Shown here in pieces: positions 17,979-26,054 of a stretch of 64,000 bases of DNA. How positions within the stretch are numbered: position 1 is the first letter of the stretch; each line of letters opens with the position of its first letter. This DNA is from UBA6055 sp965214085 (GTDB lineage: Bacteria > Chloroflexota > Anaerolineae > Aggregatilineales > Phototrophicaceae). The notes under the pieces were generated by a model, which worked only from the letters and a program-made list of their open reading frames with translations, ran no database searches and had not been told where the DNA came from. Both the position numbers and the translations under genes were made by a program. Location: positions 434,001 to 498,000 of the forward strand of contig OZ243937.1 in NCBI GenBank assembly GCA_965214085.1, in the 5' to 3' direction.

Positions 17979-20036
17979 ATGACCTTACCACGGCATCTGC
18001 TGCTGTTGCTGTGCCTCCTTCTGCTGGGCGGACGCGCTTCTGCCCAAAGCAATCCGCCTGTCGCCGCCTGCGGCCTGCCAGCGGAAGGCACAATACGCGG
18101 ATCGGTGACTTACACGCTCAGCGCGGATTGCGTATTGACCGGCAAGCTCAGCATTCCCAGCAGTAACCCAGCGAGAACGGTCACCATCAATGGCGGCGGG
18201 CATACCGTTACTGGAGGCTCCCATAACTTCTTTTTTATGTCCCCTGGCGCCACGTTGAACTTGAACAGCCTGACGCTTGATGGCGAAAGCAAGTCCAGCC
18301 CCGGCATCATCAGCGGCAGCGGCGCAACTGTGAATCTAAACCAAGTCACCATCAAGCGCGGACGCTCTCCTTCGGTCGTGACCCTGCTCAACGGCAGCCT
18401 GAACAATGTGCTGATTGAAGAAAATCTGGCCACCAGCTTCGGTATAGCGCAGGGCGGAGTCGTCTCCGTCAAAGGTAATGGTTCGGCGACGCTGAATAAT
18501 GTCGTTTTGCGCAATAACCTGGGCGGCAGCGGCGCCATTCGGCTGGAGGCAGGCGCTACGTTGACGGCGACCGGCTGCCTGACCAGTTGGGGGAATGCGC
18601 CCTTTGCTATCAATGGCGCGTTCATCGACAACTCTACTGGCGCTTGCACCGGCGCGATTGGCAATGGGGATGCTGCCACAGCGACCGCGCCCGGCGTCAT
18701 GGCCTGTGGCTTGCCCGAGCCCGGCACGCTTGTCGCCTCCGCCACTTATACTTTAACTTCCGATTGCGCCTGGGACGCTCGCTCGATCATTGCGGAAGGC
18801 GTTGCCTTACGCATCATCGGCAATGGCCACCGCATCACCAGCAGTTCATCAGCGATGACCCTCTACACCGCCTACACCGCCAATTTGGAATTGGAAAATG
18901 TCGCTTTGGAGGGCATCAGGATCACCAACTGGGGCGATATCAGCGCCAACCGGCTGCGAGTTTCCAATACTCTCGGCTTCATTTTGAACGGGGGAACGAT
19001 ATCGGTCACCGATGGCTTGTTCGATACAAACCGCGTCTCCAGATACGCTTCGGTCATGCTCACCTACGGGACTTACACCAAAGGCCAGATGGTCTTCAAT
19101 AACGCAGCTTTTCGCGAAAACAGCGGCGGATTAGGAGTCTTGGTGGCCGTACTTGATCCATCTGCTATCGAGCTGAATGGATGTATCACTTTTGTTGGCA
19201 ACAGCGCTCCGGATACTTTTCTTTCGTCCGCCACTCTCACCGACAACCGCGCCGCGGACTGCGACACAGAAGTTGTTGATCCCGTAAGCCCGCCAGTCCT
19301 ATGCAACCCACATTGCGATTTGCCCCCGCCGCCGGTCAAATGCAACCCGCATTGCCATTTGATTCCAGAAGAATGCGACCTAAAACTGGGCGCGATTGGG
19401 CTTATCTGCCGCCCGCGGGTACAGCCGCCAGTCGCCACGGTCTGGCGCATCCGCCCCAACACTGCGGACAAGCCCCTGTCAGCCGAAGGCGCCTACCTGC
19501 TCGCTGTGGACCAGCCCCAAGTCGAAGCGGTGGCGGAAGGGCTAGTCGCCTGCAGCGATGATGGACGCCTGGCCATCCGCACGGGGCTAGCGCCAGAGAT
19601 ACGCCATTTCTTTGAAGCCAGCCCAAATTACGCTGAAGAGCTATTGGTACCGCGGCGCTACATCGTCTTTTCCAAAGGTCCCAATATCGAGGGCAAGGTG
19701 CATCACGTGGTGCTGGACAACGCGATGGATGGGCGCGTCTTTGGCATTGTCGATACCTTCGGCGGGCCGCCCGCGGCTGAATGCGTCGCGCATCAACCGG
19801 TCCCGCCATCGCCGTCGGCGCAGCCAAGCGTGCAATACGCGCCCTTCGTCCAGACCCAAGCCGCTCAGCCAGATGGCTCCATTATCCATGTCGTGCGGCC
19901 CGGCGACACCATCAACGGCATCGCGGTCGCTTATGACGCCGACCCGCTCGAACTGATTATTTTCAACCAACTTGAGAACATGGGACGTTGGATCTATCCC
20001 GGGCAAGAGCTGCTCATCCGCGCGGCTGAATCATAG
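17979..20036 (+). CDS. Secreted beta-helix-like protein with C-terminal LysM domain
   Basis: 685 aa from the ATG at 17979, chosen because AAAGG lies 8 nt upstream and a clean signal peptide follows (MTLPRHLLLLLCLLLLGGRA). Two similar Cys-flanked segments (CGLPAEGTIRGSVTYTLSADC and CGLPEPGTLVASATYTLTSDC) each lead into a run of short beta-strand repeats (INGGGHTV, LNLNSLTLDG, LNNVVLRNN), as in right-handed parallel beta-helix proteins. A Cys/Pro/His hinge (CNPHCDLPPPPVKCNPHCHL) precedes a globular domain and a C-terminal LysM (VVRPGDTINGIAVAYDADPL...IYPGQELLI), which should bind peptidoglycan or another amino-sugar polymer. It is likely cell-wall-attached. The repeat domain could be a polysaccharide-binding or adhesive part; no lyase residues were identified. 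Confidence 0.8.
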   Translation: MTLPRHLLLLLCLLLLGGRASAQSNPPVAACGLPAEGTIRGSVTYTLSADCVLTGKLSIPSSNPARTVTINGGGHTVTGGSHNFFFMSPGATLNLNSLTLDGESKSSPGIISGSGATVNLNQVTIKRGRSPSVVTLLNGSLNNVLIEENLATSFGIAQGGVVSVKGNGSATLNNVVLRNNLGGSGAIRLEAGATLTATGCLTSWGNAPFAINGAFIDNSTGACTGAIGNGDAATATAPGVMACGLPEPGTLVASATYTLTSDCAWDARSIIAEGVALRIIGNGHRITSSSSAMTLYTAYTANLELENVALEGIRITNWGDISANRLRVSNTLGFILNGGTISVTDGLFDTNRVSRYASVMLTYGTYTKGQMVFNNAAFRENSGGLGVLVAVLDPSAIELNGCITFVGNSAPDTFLSSATLTDNRAADCDTEVVDPVSPPVLCNPHCDLPPPPVKCNPHCHLIPEECDLKLGAIGLICRPRVQPPVATVWRIRPNTADKPLSAEGAYLLAVDQPQVEAVAEGLVACSDDGRLAIRTGLAPEIRHFFEASPNYAEELLVPRRYIVFSKGPNIEGKVHHVVLDNAMDGRVFGIVDTFGGPPAAECVAHQPVPPSPSAQPSVQYAPFVQTQAAQPDGSIIHVVRPGDTINGIAVAYDADPLELIIFNQLENMGRWIYPGQELLIRAAES

Positions 20037-20209
20037 TCCGCCTCGTTAAAATCGCCGCGGCAATGTTGCAAATTGGCGAAGTCTGCCAAGCGCAAGTCGA
20101 TTGGAGCAGCGTCTTGCGCTTGACGCCCCACCCGATTGATATGCCAACCGCGGCGGATATTGTAGTCAATGCCCTTACTCTACCGGCCAAAAGAAAGTAA
20201 AATCCAGCC

Positions 20210-21145
20210 ATGCCCAATATCACCGTCATCGGCAGCGGCGTCATCGGCTTGAGCAGCGCGCGCTGCCTGCAAGCAGCCGGTTTCAGCGTCCGCATCCTGA
20301 CGCGGGAAATGCCGCTGGAGACCACCTCGGTGGCGGCCGGCGCGGTCTGGTCCGGCTCGGCGCTGGCAGGCAAAAGCCGCGACTGGGCGGCTGCCTCGCT
20401 GCGCTATTTCCTGCCACTGACGGAGCAGCCCGGCAGCGGCGTCAGCTTGCAGCGCATGCGCGAGGTCTACACCGAAGCCATGCCCGACCCCTGGTATAGC
20501 GACCTGCTGCCCGCCTTCGACCGCCTTGATACGCGAGACTTGCCTGCCGGCTTGGTCGATGGCTATTTGATGGACGCGCCAATGATCGCGCCGCCAATTT
20601 ATCTGCAAGTTTTGCAGGACCAATTCATTGCCGCCGGCGGGGTCATAGAGAGGCGGAACATCGACTCGCTGGACGCCGCCGCCGCTGAGGCCGATTTGCT
20701 GGTCAATTGCAGCGGGGTCGGCGCGCGAACGCTGGCGGATGACGCGACCGTCTATCCCATGCGCGGGCAGACCATGCTGATCGACGCGCCCGATATCGCC
20801 CTGGGCTACATGGACAATGAACGGGTGGATCACATCTTTCCGCGCGCGGACGGCGTCTTAATCGGCGGGGTCAAGCTGGACGGCGATTGGCAGCGAGAGC
20901 TGGATCCGGACATCGCAGCTGACATCATCCGGCGCACGTCGGCGATCGAAAGCGGTATCGCGGGTGCGAAAGTGCGGCGGGAGTTCACCGGCTTGCGCCC
21001 CGGGCGCGCGCAGGTGCGCCTGGAGCTGGAAGAGCGCCCGTCCGGCAATACTGTCATCCACAATTACGGGCATGGCAGCGTCGGCTATACGCTTTCCTGG
21101 GGCTGCGCGCAGGAAGTCGCGGCCCTGGCTTACACAATAAAATGA
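20210..21145 (+). CDS. FAD-dependent D-amino-acid oxidase-family protein
   Basis: 311 aa. The N-terminal dinucleotide motif ITVIGSGVIGLSSARCL (residues 4-20) and the DAO signatures TTSVAAGAVW, NCSGVGARTL, MRGQTMLID, FTGLRPGRAQVRLELE and HNYGHGSVGYTLSWGCA are present. The length matches eukaryotic and actinobacterial D-amino-acid oxidases, which deaminate neutral D-amino acids to 2-oxo acids via imines. The next gene, 169 bp on, is a RidA-family protein, a family known to hydrolyse such reactive imines. This supports joint function, by inference. Substrate is not certain; D-aspartate or glycine oxidase are alternatives. Confidence 0.88.
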   Translation: MPNITVIGSGVIGLSSARCLQAAGFSVRILTREMPLETTSVAAGAVWSGSALAGKSRDWAAASLRYFLPLTEQPGSGVSLQRMREVYTEAMPDPWYSDLLPAFDRLDTRDLPAGLVDGYLMDAPMIAPPIYLQVLQDQFIAAGGVIERRNIDSLDAAAAEADLLVNCSGVGARTLADDATVYPMRGQTMLIDAPDIALGYMDNERVDHIFPRADGVLIGGVKLDGDWQRELDPDIAADIIRRTSAIESGIAGAKVRREFTGLRPGRAQVRLELEERPSGNTVIHNYGHGSVGYTLSWGCAQEVAALAYTIK

Positions 21146-21171
21146 ACCCGCAACACTTAAGGTTCAAAATA

Positions 21172-21294
21172 AGGTCGATTTGTAGGGGCGACCAATCTGG
21201 TCGCCCGTCGATGGCATCGCAAACACTTACGCCCGTCGATGGCATCGCAAACAATTCGGGCGACATGATATGTCGCCCCTACGGATTTCGACCT
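21172..21294. repeat. Palindromic intergenic element with inner 28-bp-period direct repeat
   Basis: A 123-bp element is bounded by inverted ends: AGGTCGA-TTTGTAGGGGCGAC on the left and its counterpart GTCGCCCCTACGGATTTCGACCT on the right. Two copies of GCCCGTCGATGGCATCGCAA (21203-21225 and 21231-21253) lie in the middle. The TAGGGGCGA/TCGCCCCTA core recurs in other gaps of the window (27463, 44060, 49195, 58860). Confidence 0.75.
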
Positions 21295-21313
21295 GAATGA
21301 GGCTGGAGGATTC

Positions 21314-21709
21314 ATGAGCAGACGGAATATCTCATCGGGCACAGAATACGAAAAGATCGCCGGTTATTCGCGCGCGGTCAGGCTGGGGAATGTCGTCCAT
21401 GTCTCGGGCACGACGGCGACCGAAGGCGCGGACAAAATCGTCGGCATCGGCGACAGCGGCGCGCAGACCGACTTCATCATCCGCAAAATTGAAGCGGCAT
21501 TGATACAAGCCGGCGCCTCGCTGAACGATGTCGTACGCACGCGCATCTACCTGGCGCCGGGCGCCGATTGGGAAGCGGTCGCGCTTGTGCATGGCAAATT
21601 CTTCGGCGACATCCGCCCGGCCAATACGCTGCTCTATATCCACGCTCTGGTCGGCGCAGACTACCTGGTCGAGATGGAAGCCGAAGCCATTATCAACGCC
21701 GAAGACTAA
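21314..21709 (+). CDS. RidA/YjgF-family protein
   Basis: 131 aa with the family pattern of a trimeric chorismate-mutase-like fold: YSRAVRLGNVVHVSGTTATE, IIRKIEAALIQAGASLNDVVRTRIYL and the C-terminal EMEAEAII. The conserved Arg (VVRTRIYL) and the C-terminal Glu are retained. RidA-type proteins hydrolyse enamine/imine intermediates. It lies between a D-amino-acid oxidase-like gene, whose reaction yields imines, and a flavin oxidoreductase, and its stop overlaps the start of the latter. Confidence 0.9.
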   Translation: MSRRNISSGTEYEKIAGYSRAVRLGNVVHVSGTTATEGADKIVGIGDSGAQTDFIIRKIEAALIQAGASLNDVVRTRIYLAPGADWEAVALVHGKFFGDIRPANTLLYIHALVGADYLVEMEAEAIINAED

Positions 21710-22704
21710 TGAAGTTCAGCCTGCGATTCAACAACGACCTGCCGCTGCGAGACTATGTGACCTACGCGCGGGCGGCGGAAGCGGCCGGCTTAGATCAGAT
21801 TTGGGTCAGCAACGATCTCTTCTTGCGCAGCGCGCCGGTGATCTTGTCCGCAGTGGCGCTGGCCACGGAGCGCATCGAGATCGGCACTTGCATCCTCAAC
21901 CCCTTCACCCTGCACCCAGCCGAGATCGCCATGTTCGCCGCCACGCTGGACGAGCTGTCCGGCGGGCGCTTCAACCTGGGCCTTTCCAGCGGCGCCCAGG
22001 ATTTCATCAGCAACTGGTTAGGCATGGACTTCGACTTTCCGCGCACGCGGGTGGTGGAGACGGTCGCCGCCATCAACAAGCTCACATCGAATCAGAATGC
22101 GGCCATGGATGGGACCGTGCTGAACTGGAACGAAGAAGCCTGGCTGCGCTTCAAATCGAGGCGGCGCGTGCCGATTTACCTGGGCGCTATGAGCCCGCTG
22201 ATGCTGGAAGAGATTGGCGCGATCGCCGATGGCGGGCTGCCCCTGCTCTTCCCGCCCGAGCATTACGCTACGGTGCTGCCGCATATCAAGCGCGGGCTGG
22301 CGCGGGTCGGGCGCTCGCTTGACGACATCGACCTGGCGGCTTGCATCTGGTGCTCGGTCTCGGCAAATCAGACGGCGGCCGAAGCCATGCTGGCGGACAA
22401 GATCGCCTACTACGGCCATGCCATGAGCCCGCTGATCCTGCGCCAGTTGGGCTTGGAGCGCGCTGATTTCGAGCCGATCCGCCGCGCCTGGCATGTTGAG
22501 CGCGATCTGCTGGCGGCGCGGAAGCTGGTGACGCCACGTATGATGCGCATCGGCATCGCCGGCACGACAGACGCGCTGAATGACCGGCTGGAGCGCCTGG
22601 TCGCCCTGGGCCTGCGGCATCTCAGCTTTGGTCCGCCGCTGGGCCCCGACATCGCCGACGCCATCCAGGCCATCGGCACTGATGTAATACCACGATTCTC
22701 GTAA
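21709..22704 (+). CDS. LLM-class (luciferase-like) flavin/F420-dependent oxidoreductase
   Basis: 331 aa from ATG 21709, which overlaps the RidA stop in TAATG, so translation is probably coupled. A longer in-frame reading from 21568 is unlikely. The bacterial luciferase-like barrel is recognised from FSLRFNNDLPLRDYV, AAEAAGLDQIWVSND, IGTCILNPFTLHPAEIAM, LDELSGGRFNLGLSSG and GTTDALNDRLERLVALGL. These enzymes use FMNH2 or F420; other F420-type genes in the window make F420 plausible here (inference). Substrate unknown. Confidence 0.87.
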   Translation: MKFSLRFNNDLPLRDYVTYARAAEAAGLDQIWVSNDLFLRSAPVILSAVALATERIEIGTCILNPFTLHPAEIAMFAATLDELSGGRFNLGLSSGAQDFISNWLGMDFDFPRTRVVETVAAINKLTSNQNAAMDGTVLNWNEEAWLRFKSRRRVPIYLGAMSPLMLEEIGAIADGGLPLLFPPEHYATVLPHIKRGLARVGRSLDDIDLAACIWCSVSANQTAAEAMLADKIAYYGHAMSPLILRQLGLERADFEPIRRAWHVERDLLAARKLVTPRMMRIGIAGTTDALNDRLERLVALGLRHLSFGPPLGPDIADAIQAIGTDVIPRFS

Positions 22705-22763
22705 TGCTGGCTTGTCAGCGCGCACAAGTTTCTTACACTACTTACCAAGATACGATTTACCCA

Positions 22764-23040
22764 GGGCAATCGCATCAAAATGATTGCGGCTGAATAGGTG
22801 GGGATCTTAACTGAAAATCAACTACAGAGGGCGCAGAGAGCACAGAGAAAAAAATATGTTCATGTCTGATATTAACTGTGATTTATGGTGACAAATCACC
22901 GTTCGCTAGTGACTGTTGCTTATTCCAGGCCGCAGATTCAGGTGAATAGTCGTCTAAACTCCTAAAACGCTGTGTCGGCGGGCTGTGTCTACGCGCCCCT
23001 CTGCGCTCTCTGTGTTGAAAATATTTGATGAAAATGCCCT
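22764..23040. repeat. Degenerate B-family element enclosing CACAGAG-type inverted repeats
   Basis: The left end GGGCAATCGCATCAAAA (22764) matches the B-element terminus, and a weaker right end (TTTGATGAAAATGCCC, to about 23040) is its inverted counterpart. Inside, ACAGAGGGCGCAGAGAGC (from about 22824) is mirrored by CCCTCTGCGCTCTCTGTG (22998-23015). Apart from this, the 412-bp gap 22705-23116 shows nothing. Boundaries are approximate. Confidence 0.45.
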
Positions 23041-23116
23041 GACGATTACCCTGCGGCAGGCGCGTCGCGACGCTAGAATGCTGTATGATAGCGGGCGGTG
23101 GCGAAAGGCGACCCGA

Positions 23117-24850
23117 ATGCCACGATTTGTGATTTCTAGTCTGCTCTTGCTGTGGCTCCTGGCAGGTCCCGCGTTGGCGCAGGCGCCTTGCACGCGCGCC
23201 GAATTTCTGACTCTCTTCCAGCAAACGGCGGATTTACAGCTGCGGCTCGACGCGAGCCTGGGCACAGTCGAGGACTTGCTCAGCTTCAGCGAGAACGCCA
23301 TCGCCGGACAGCCCACGTCGCTGCTGGACTGCGCCGACGCGCTGGAGTATCAGCTGATGACCATCGAAGTCACCGGCGACTTCATCGCGCGGCAGGCCCT
23401 CGATCTCGCCAACGTACCTCAAGGCGACAATCCCTATCGGCTGCGCTTGGCCGGCGCGCAGGAACGCATCGAAACATCGCTGTCGGCCATGCTGGGCCGG
23501 GATCGCAATGACGCGCCAGTGGCCGACGAACGCAGCCTGCCGGATTGCAGCGCCGACGAAATATCTGAACTCGACGAGCTTGTCGCCGATCTATTGACGC
23601 TGCTCGATGGCAGCGACGCCAGCGACGACTTGGCCGAAGCCCTGCTGGCGATAGACGCGCGCCTGCAATGGCGGGAAGAAGCGCTGCAAGGACGCCCGGC
23701 CTGCGCCGAATGGCACGTGCTGCTGCCCACGCTCAGCGCAGCCGCAACTGACTCCGCGGCGGAATACGCTCTCGGCGCGATTGTCGCTGGCGCGGGCAAC
23801 CCCTTTGCCGGCCCGGCCGCTATTCACATCGTCCGCTTGCAGCACTGGCTGTCGCCGGGCGGGGCAGCGCTATCCGTTCCCAGCGGCGCGACCATCGTAT
23901 CCAGCGGCTTGCCCGCCTGCAGCCCGGCTGAGCTTGGGCAGGCTTATGACAATCTCAAGTCGCATTTCACCAGCCTGCTCTCAACCGCGGGCCAGATCAG
24001 CGATATCAGCGACCTGCAACGATACAGCGCAGCTTACCTGCAATTCCGCGCGCAGCAACTGGCGGAATTGCCGCTTTGCGCCGAGGCCTTCTCGGTCGGC
24101 TGGGAGGCGCGCCAACTGCTTGGCGGCCTGGCTATTTGGGCGGCGCTCGACTTGATCAATCCGGCTGGCGAGCAGAATCCCCGGCTTGTGGACGACAGCG
24201 CGCGGGTGGCGGATTTAGTCGACGGTTTGGCCACCAGGCAAGCGGGCATTATCGGGCTCTCATCCAGGGCGCCGGCAGCGAGCCTGCACGCTTGCAGCAG
24301 ACTCGAAGTCCAGTTCCTCAAAAATTATTTGCTGCCGAAATTTGACGCATTCAGCCAGGCGGCGCTCTCGCTGCAAAAGCCTGCCGGCTTGTCAGAGCTT
24401 GTCGAAAGCTCGTATGCGTTGCGCCAACTACTTTGGCTGGAACTGCCGCGCTGCGCAGAGGCGCTGGAAGCTGGCTTGGTCATGCGCCGCATCGCTGCTG
24501 ATCTGGTCGCCATGATCGGACTGGAAGCGGCTGGTTTGCCCGCAGTTGACGTCCCCTACTTGCACGGCGTCGCCGCCGATTTGTCCTGGCTGGCGACGCG
24601 GCTAAGCGAACTCACCGGCGACATGGGCAGCACAGAAGTCGCTGGCGCGCGCTATTTCGTCATCGCCGAAAGCGGCGCCAATATCCGCAGCTGCGCGTCA
24701 ACCGACTGTCGCGTGGTCGCCACCGCCCTCGCCGGCGATACGGTATACGCAGTTGATGACTCCGACTCTTGGTACCGGCTTAACCTGCCCGGCAACCAGA
24801 CCGGCTATATCGCGGCTTTTCTGGTCAGCAGCGCTCCCCCCAACGGTTGA
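23117..24850 (+). CDS. Secreted protein with C-terminal SH3b domain
   Basis: 577 aa from ATG 23117, supported by AAAGG 8 nt upstream and a signal peptide (MPRFVISSLLLLWLLAGPAL, AQ). The upstream in-frame extension to 22985 runs through an intergenic repeat and is rejected. The body consists of repeated helical segments, each starting with a Cys-containing motif (PCTRAEFLTLFQQTADL, PDCSADEISELDELVADLL, PACSPAELGQAYDNLK, HACSRLEVQFLKNYLL), four of them about 110-170 residues apart. This suggests an internally duplicated helical module. The C-terminal SH3b-like domain reads ESGANIRSCASTDCRVVATA...WYRLNLPGNQTGYIAAFLV. It is probably extracytoplasmic; function unknown. Confidence 0.82.
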   Translation: MPRFVISSLLLLWLLAGPALAQAPCTRAEFLTLFQQTADLQLRLDASLGTVEDLLSFSENAIAGQPTSLLDCADALEYQLMTIEVTGDFIARQALDLANVPQGDNPYRLRLAGAQERIETSLSAMLGRDRNDAPVADERSLPDCSADEISELDELVADLLTLLDGSDASDDLAEALLAIDARLQWREEALQGRPACAEWHVLLPTLSAAATDSAAEYALGAIVAGAGNPFAGPAAIHIVRLQHWLSPGGAALSVPSGATIVSSGLPACSPAELGQAYDNLKSHFTSLLSTAGQISDISDLQRYSAAYLQFRAQQLAELPLCAEAFSVGWEARQLLGGLAIWAALDLINPAGEQNPRLVDDSARVADLVDGLATRQAGIIGLSSRAPAASLHACSRLEVQFLKNYLLPKFDAFSQAALSLQKPAGLSELVESSYALRQLLWLELPRCAEALEAGLVMRRIAADLVAMIGLEAAGLPAVDVPYLHGVAADLSWLATRLSELTGDMGSTEVAGARYFVIAESGANIRSCASTDCRVVATALAGDTVYAVDDSDSWYRLNLPGNQTGYIAAFLVSSAPPNG

Positions 24851-24874
24851 GCTCTGCCGCGTGGTCGACTTATA

Positions 24875-25852
24875 TTAGCTGGCCAGCATGCGGCTCATCT
24901 CCGTTAGGGCAGCGCCCAATTCGATATTGCGGTTGGTGCCGCTGCCGCCGCCGATATGCGGGCAGAGGATGACATTGTCCAGGCTGCAAAGCGGGCTGTC
25001 GGCCGGCAGCGGCTCGTAAGTGAAGACATCCAGCCCGGCGCCGGCGATGCGGTCTTCAACCAGCGCCGCTATCATGGCTTCCTCATCAACGATGCCGCCG
25101 CGCGCGATATTGACGATGTAGGCGCTGTCTTTCATCAGGGCGATCTGTTCTTCCCCGATCATGCGCTCGGTGGCGGGGGTATGCGGCGTGGCGATGCAGA
25201 CGTAGTCGCTGTCGCGCAGCAGGTCGTCTAGCTCAGCGTAAGTCGCGTCGAAGACGCCTTCCAGCTCGGCCGATAAGCGGCTGCGCTTATAATACAGATT
25301 GCGCATGCCCATGACGCTGGCGCGCCGGGCCAATTCACAGCCGATCTCGCCCATGCCGATGATGCCCAGGGTCTTGCCGACCACTTCGTGCACGCGCGTG
25401 TTGTGCATCCAGTGGAAGGCGATTTTGCGCTCGGCGGTCAACTCTGGCTTGAGCCCGCGGTAGCGATAGGCGCCCAAGGCGACGGCGTCATTGGAGACGA
25501 CCAAGTCCTTGCTCAGCGCCAAGATCAGCGTCATGGCTAATTCGGCCACGCAATTGGGTCCTTTGCGGGGCACACAGCCGAAGCTCAGGCTCCGCTGCCG
25601 GACGGCTTCGACATCGATGTTGAAATAGCTGCGGCCCAGCTTGAGCACGGCCTGAAGGTTGGGCAAGGCATTCAAAAGCGCTTCGTCGACGGTGGCGGTA
25701 TCGGCGATCAAGCCGATGACATCAGCCGACGCCAGCGCGCTAGCGTCATCGCCGTCGCCTGGGCTAATCACATTCAGATCGGAGTAATCGGCCGCCAGCG
25801 CCGCGGCCGCCGCTTCGTAGCCCGCATCAGCCAGCAGAATTGTCTTTGTCAT
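24875..25852 (-). CDS. D-isomer-specific 2-hydroxyacid dehydrogenase family protein
   Basis: 325 aa from ATG 25852, preceded by GGGAG at 9 nt; the 19-codon extension upstream lacks support. The NAD-binding domain shows TLGIIGMGEIGCELARRA (GxGxxG). The catalytic set is visible as Arg in NIARGGIVDEEAM, Glu in DVFTYEPLP and His in LCPHIGGGSGTN. It reduces 2-oxo acids or oxidises D-2-hydroxyacids (phosphoglycerate dehydrogenase/glyoxylate reductase type). Residues GRSYFNIDVEAV and FGCVPRKGPNCVAELAM lie in the substrate domain. Exact substrate cannot be assigned. Confidence 0.88.
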   Translation of the reverse strand: MTKTILLADAGYEAAAAALAADYSDLNVISPGDGDDASALASADVIGLIADTATVDEALLNALPNLQAVLKLGRSYFNIDVEAVRQRSLSFGCVPRKGPNCVAELAMTLILALSKDLVVSNDAVALGAYRYRGLKPELTAERKIAFHWMHNTRVHEVVGKTLGIIGMGEIGCELARRASVMGMRNLYYKRSRLSAELEGVFDATYAELDDLLRDSDYVCIATPHTPATERMIGEEQIALMKDSAYIVNIARGGIVDEEAMIAALVEDRIAGAGLDVFTYEPLPADSPLCSLDNVILCPHIGGGSGTNRNIELGAALTEMSRMLAS

Positions 25853-26019
25853 CTTGTTGCGCTCCCTATTTTTCAGCGAACTATAAACGAAACGGGCGTC
25901 CCGACGCAATGCGGAAGCTCCTGGGCAGACTTAGCGTATTTCCGCCTTTGCCCGGTCTCCTACAGGTTAATTCACCACAGAGACGCGGAGGGCACAGAGG
26001 AAATGCCGTCGGTTGAATG

Positions 26020-26047
26020 GGTAGTGTATCGAATGCGATACATTACC
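26020..26047. terminator. Hairpin made of two fused element-A ends, probable terminator
   Basis: GGTAGTGTATCG and CGATACATTACC form a 12-bp stem with a single G/A difference and a 4-nt loop, 8 bp beyond the stop of the minus-strand lipoprotein gene. Both arms match the termini of element A, so this looks like an element reduced to its two ends that now may act as a terminator. No 8-bp target duplication is seen. Confidence 0.45.
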
Positions 26048-26054
26048 AGCGAGC

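Noticed and set aside
22985..23116. In-frame N-terminal extension of the SH3b protein
   Set aside because: It overlaps an intergenic repeat end and precedes a clean signal peptide with its own RBS.
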